In this document: piece by piece, positions 6,383 to 6,782 of the stretch
Layout of the letters: each line of letters starts with the position of its first letter
How positions within the stretch are numbered: the stretch's first letter is position 1
Assembly (NCBI GenBank): GCA_030640865.1
Contig: DAOWIP010000174.1
Coordinates: forward strand, 1-6,782
Reading direction: 5' to 3'
DNA from: Sedimentisphaerales bacterium
GTDB lineage: Bacteria; Planctomycetota; Phycisphaerae; Sedimentisphaerales; SM23-30
Length of the DNA stretch: 6,782 bases
Program-made: the position numbers and the translations under genes
The notes under the pieces: generated by a model
Told to the model about the DNA's origin: nothing
The model's database searches: none
Seen by the model: only the letters and a program-made list of their open reading frames with translations

Positions 6383-6422
6383 CTTCACCACTATGTACCA
6401 ATTCTTACCACATATCCCCACA
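6383..6422 (-). promoter_or_regulatory. probable MraZ operator: four 10-bp direct repeats
   Basis: On the minus strand, TGTGG (6422-6418), TGTGG (6412-6408), ATTGG (6402-6398) and AGTGG (6392-6388) recur at exact 10-bp intervals, each followed by five variable bases. A degenerate fifth unit, GTTGT, follows at 6382-6378. MraZ operators described in E. coli and mycoplasmas are short direct repeats (TGGGN in E. coli, AAAGTG-type in mycoplasmas) with a 10-bp period upstream of mraZ, and this array has that design. It ends 48 bp before the mraZ ATG and overlaps the likely core promoter, so binding should repress transcription (inference). Confidence 0.75.
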
Positions 6423-6429
6423 GAGACAA
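6401..6429 (-). promoter_or_regulatory. weak candidate core promoter of mraZ
   Basis: TTGTCT (6429-6424), a 17-bp spacer and AAGAAT (6406-6401) would place the -35 directly after the A/T tract and the -10 inside the MraZ repeats. A competing choice is TTGGTA (6401-6396), 17 bp, TATTAC (6378-6373), with a start about 32 nt before the mraZ ATG. Neither has a good -10 element, so only the general position of the promoter is supported. Confidence 0.25.
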
Positions 6430-6433
6430 ACTC

Positions 6434-6452
6434 TTTTTTTTTAATTTTTTTT
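6434..6452 (-). promoter_or_regulatory. A/T tract, possible UP element of the mraZ promoter
   Basis: The minus strand carries eight A, two T and nine A in a row. It lies immediately upstream of the candidate -35 and the MraZ repeats, where alpha-subunit UP elements occur. No stem precedes the T-run on the plus strand, so it is not a good terminator for that strand. Confidence 0.35.
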
Positions 6453-6690
6453 GAGTATTTTCCTGAAAAACGCCGATACTACCATATATTGACCAATGTC
6501 CCGGCGCAGACACTACATATCAACACTTCTTGGGCTTATTTTTTTGATAAAATTCTTTCTTAATTCTGCAAATTGCCACTTTTGACGCAATTATCAAAGT
6601 AAGTCAACTTGGTTATTTATCGGTCAATTGTGGAAAACCTGTTACTTTTTCCATTAATCCTTACCATTTCCCCCCACTTTCCCATAACCT
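6453..6690. other. non-coding A+T-rich stretch upstream of mraZ
   Basis: I see no supported gene, RNA or terminator here. The stretch is A+T-rich and has scattered GTGG-like motifs. On the minus strand at 6664-6684, TGGGG and TGGTA are spaced 10 bp apart and could be weak extra MraZ sites. The motif TGTGGAAAA (6630-6638) resembles a DnaA box at seven of nine positions but stands alone. Confidence 0.4.
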
Positions 6691-6740
6691 CGTATGTTAG
6701 CTGAACGCTTATAAGGCGTATGTTGGCTGAATGCTTATAA
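6691..6740. repeat. imperfect 24-bp direct repeat, two copies
   Basis: Copy one (6691-6714) and copy two (6717-6740) agree at 22 of 24 positions and are separated by two bases, giving a 26-bp period. The differences are A/G at 6699/6725 and C/T at 6706/6732. Each copy ends in GCTTATAA. The period is not a multiple of three, and one minus-strand frame passes through both copies in different phases, which argues against coding. A regulator site, or a duplication within the intergenic region, is possible. Confidence 0.7.
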
Positions 6741-6782
6741 ATGGAAATGTTCCCCCTGGATATTCGAATCATGACACCAGCG

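Noticed and set aside
6630..6638. DnaA-box-like TGTGGAAAA in the A+T-rich upstream region, suggesting a replication origin
   Set aside because: It is a single site with two mismatches. There is no cluster of boxes and no dnaA or dnaN nearby.
6741..6782. Open plus-strand frame starting ATG at 6741 and running off the window, possibly a divergent gene
   Set aside because: Only 14 codons are visible, there is no convincing ribosome site, and the start abuts the direct repeat. It needs sequence beyond the edge.
6617..6782. Minus-strand frame entering from the right edge and ending at TAA 6619-6617
   Set aside because: It shows no recognisable motif and has an internal ATG at 6772 with no ribosome site. 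It runs through both copies of the direct repeat in different phases, which is more typical of non-coding DNA.

Overview
This window is the upstream part of a division and cell wall (dcw) gene cluster. Every supported gene lies on the minus strand, so transcription runs from the right end of the window to the left. In that order the genes are mraZ (6334-5834), an unrecognised 76-residue ORF (5750-5520), rsmH (5519-4575), a membrane-anchored protein with two LysM domains (4578-3664), a short ftsL-like gene (3661-3392), ftsI coding for a class B penicillin-binding protein (3233-1407), and murE (1309 to the left edge, 3' end cut off).

The core order mraZ-rsmH-ftsL-ftsI-murE is the common bacterial one. 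Two insertions make this copy distinctive: the small ORF between mraZ and rsmH, and the LysM gene between rsmH and ftsL. The genes serve one process. MraZ is the cluster's transcription factor, RsmH modifies 16S rRNA, the FtsL-like protein and FtsI belong to the septal peptidoglycan machinery, and MurE makes the cytoplasmic peptidoglycan precursor. MurE carries the DNPR signature of meso-diaminopimelate-adding enzymes. This points to a meso-DAP peptidoglycan, as in most Gram-negative bacteria. G+C content is moderate. The sequence does not prove a phylum. The LysM insertion and the degenerate heptanucleotide runs in spacers suggest an uncultured environmental lineage, possibly Planctomycetota of the Phycisphaerae type, but that is only a weak impression.

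Regulatory layout: the 448 bp to the right of mraZ (6335-6782) hold no convincing gene. They do hold four direct repeats with a core close to GTGG, spaced exactly 10 bp (6383-6422). This is the expected architecture of an MraZ operator, so autoregulation is likely. A long A/T tract lies just upstream of them, and an imperfect 24-bp direct repeat lies near the window edge. A second promoter candidate, with a perfect TATAAT, lies in the ftsI-murE spacer.

The most unusual signal is a degenerate 7-bp repeat (plus-strand form YYACYCT, minus-strand form AGRGTRR). It occurs at the 3' ends of three genes, mraZ, ftsL-like and ftsI. In each case it encodes the last residues and supplies the stop codon. 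The longest run also fills part of the ftsL-ftsI spacer.
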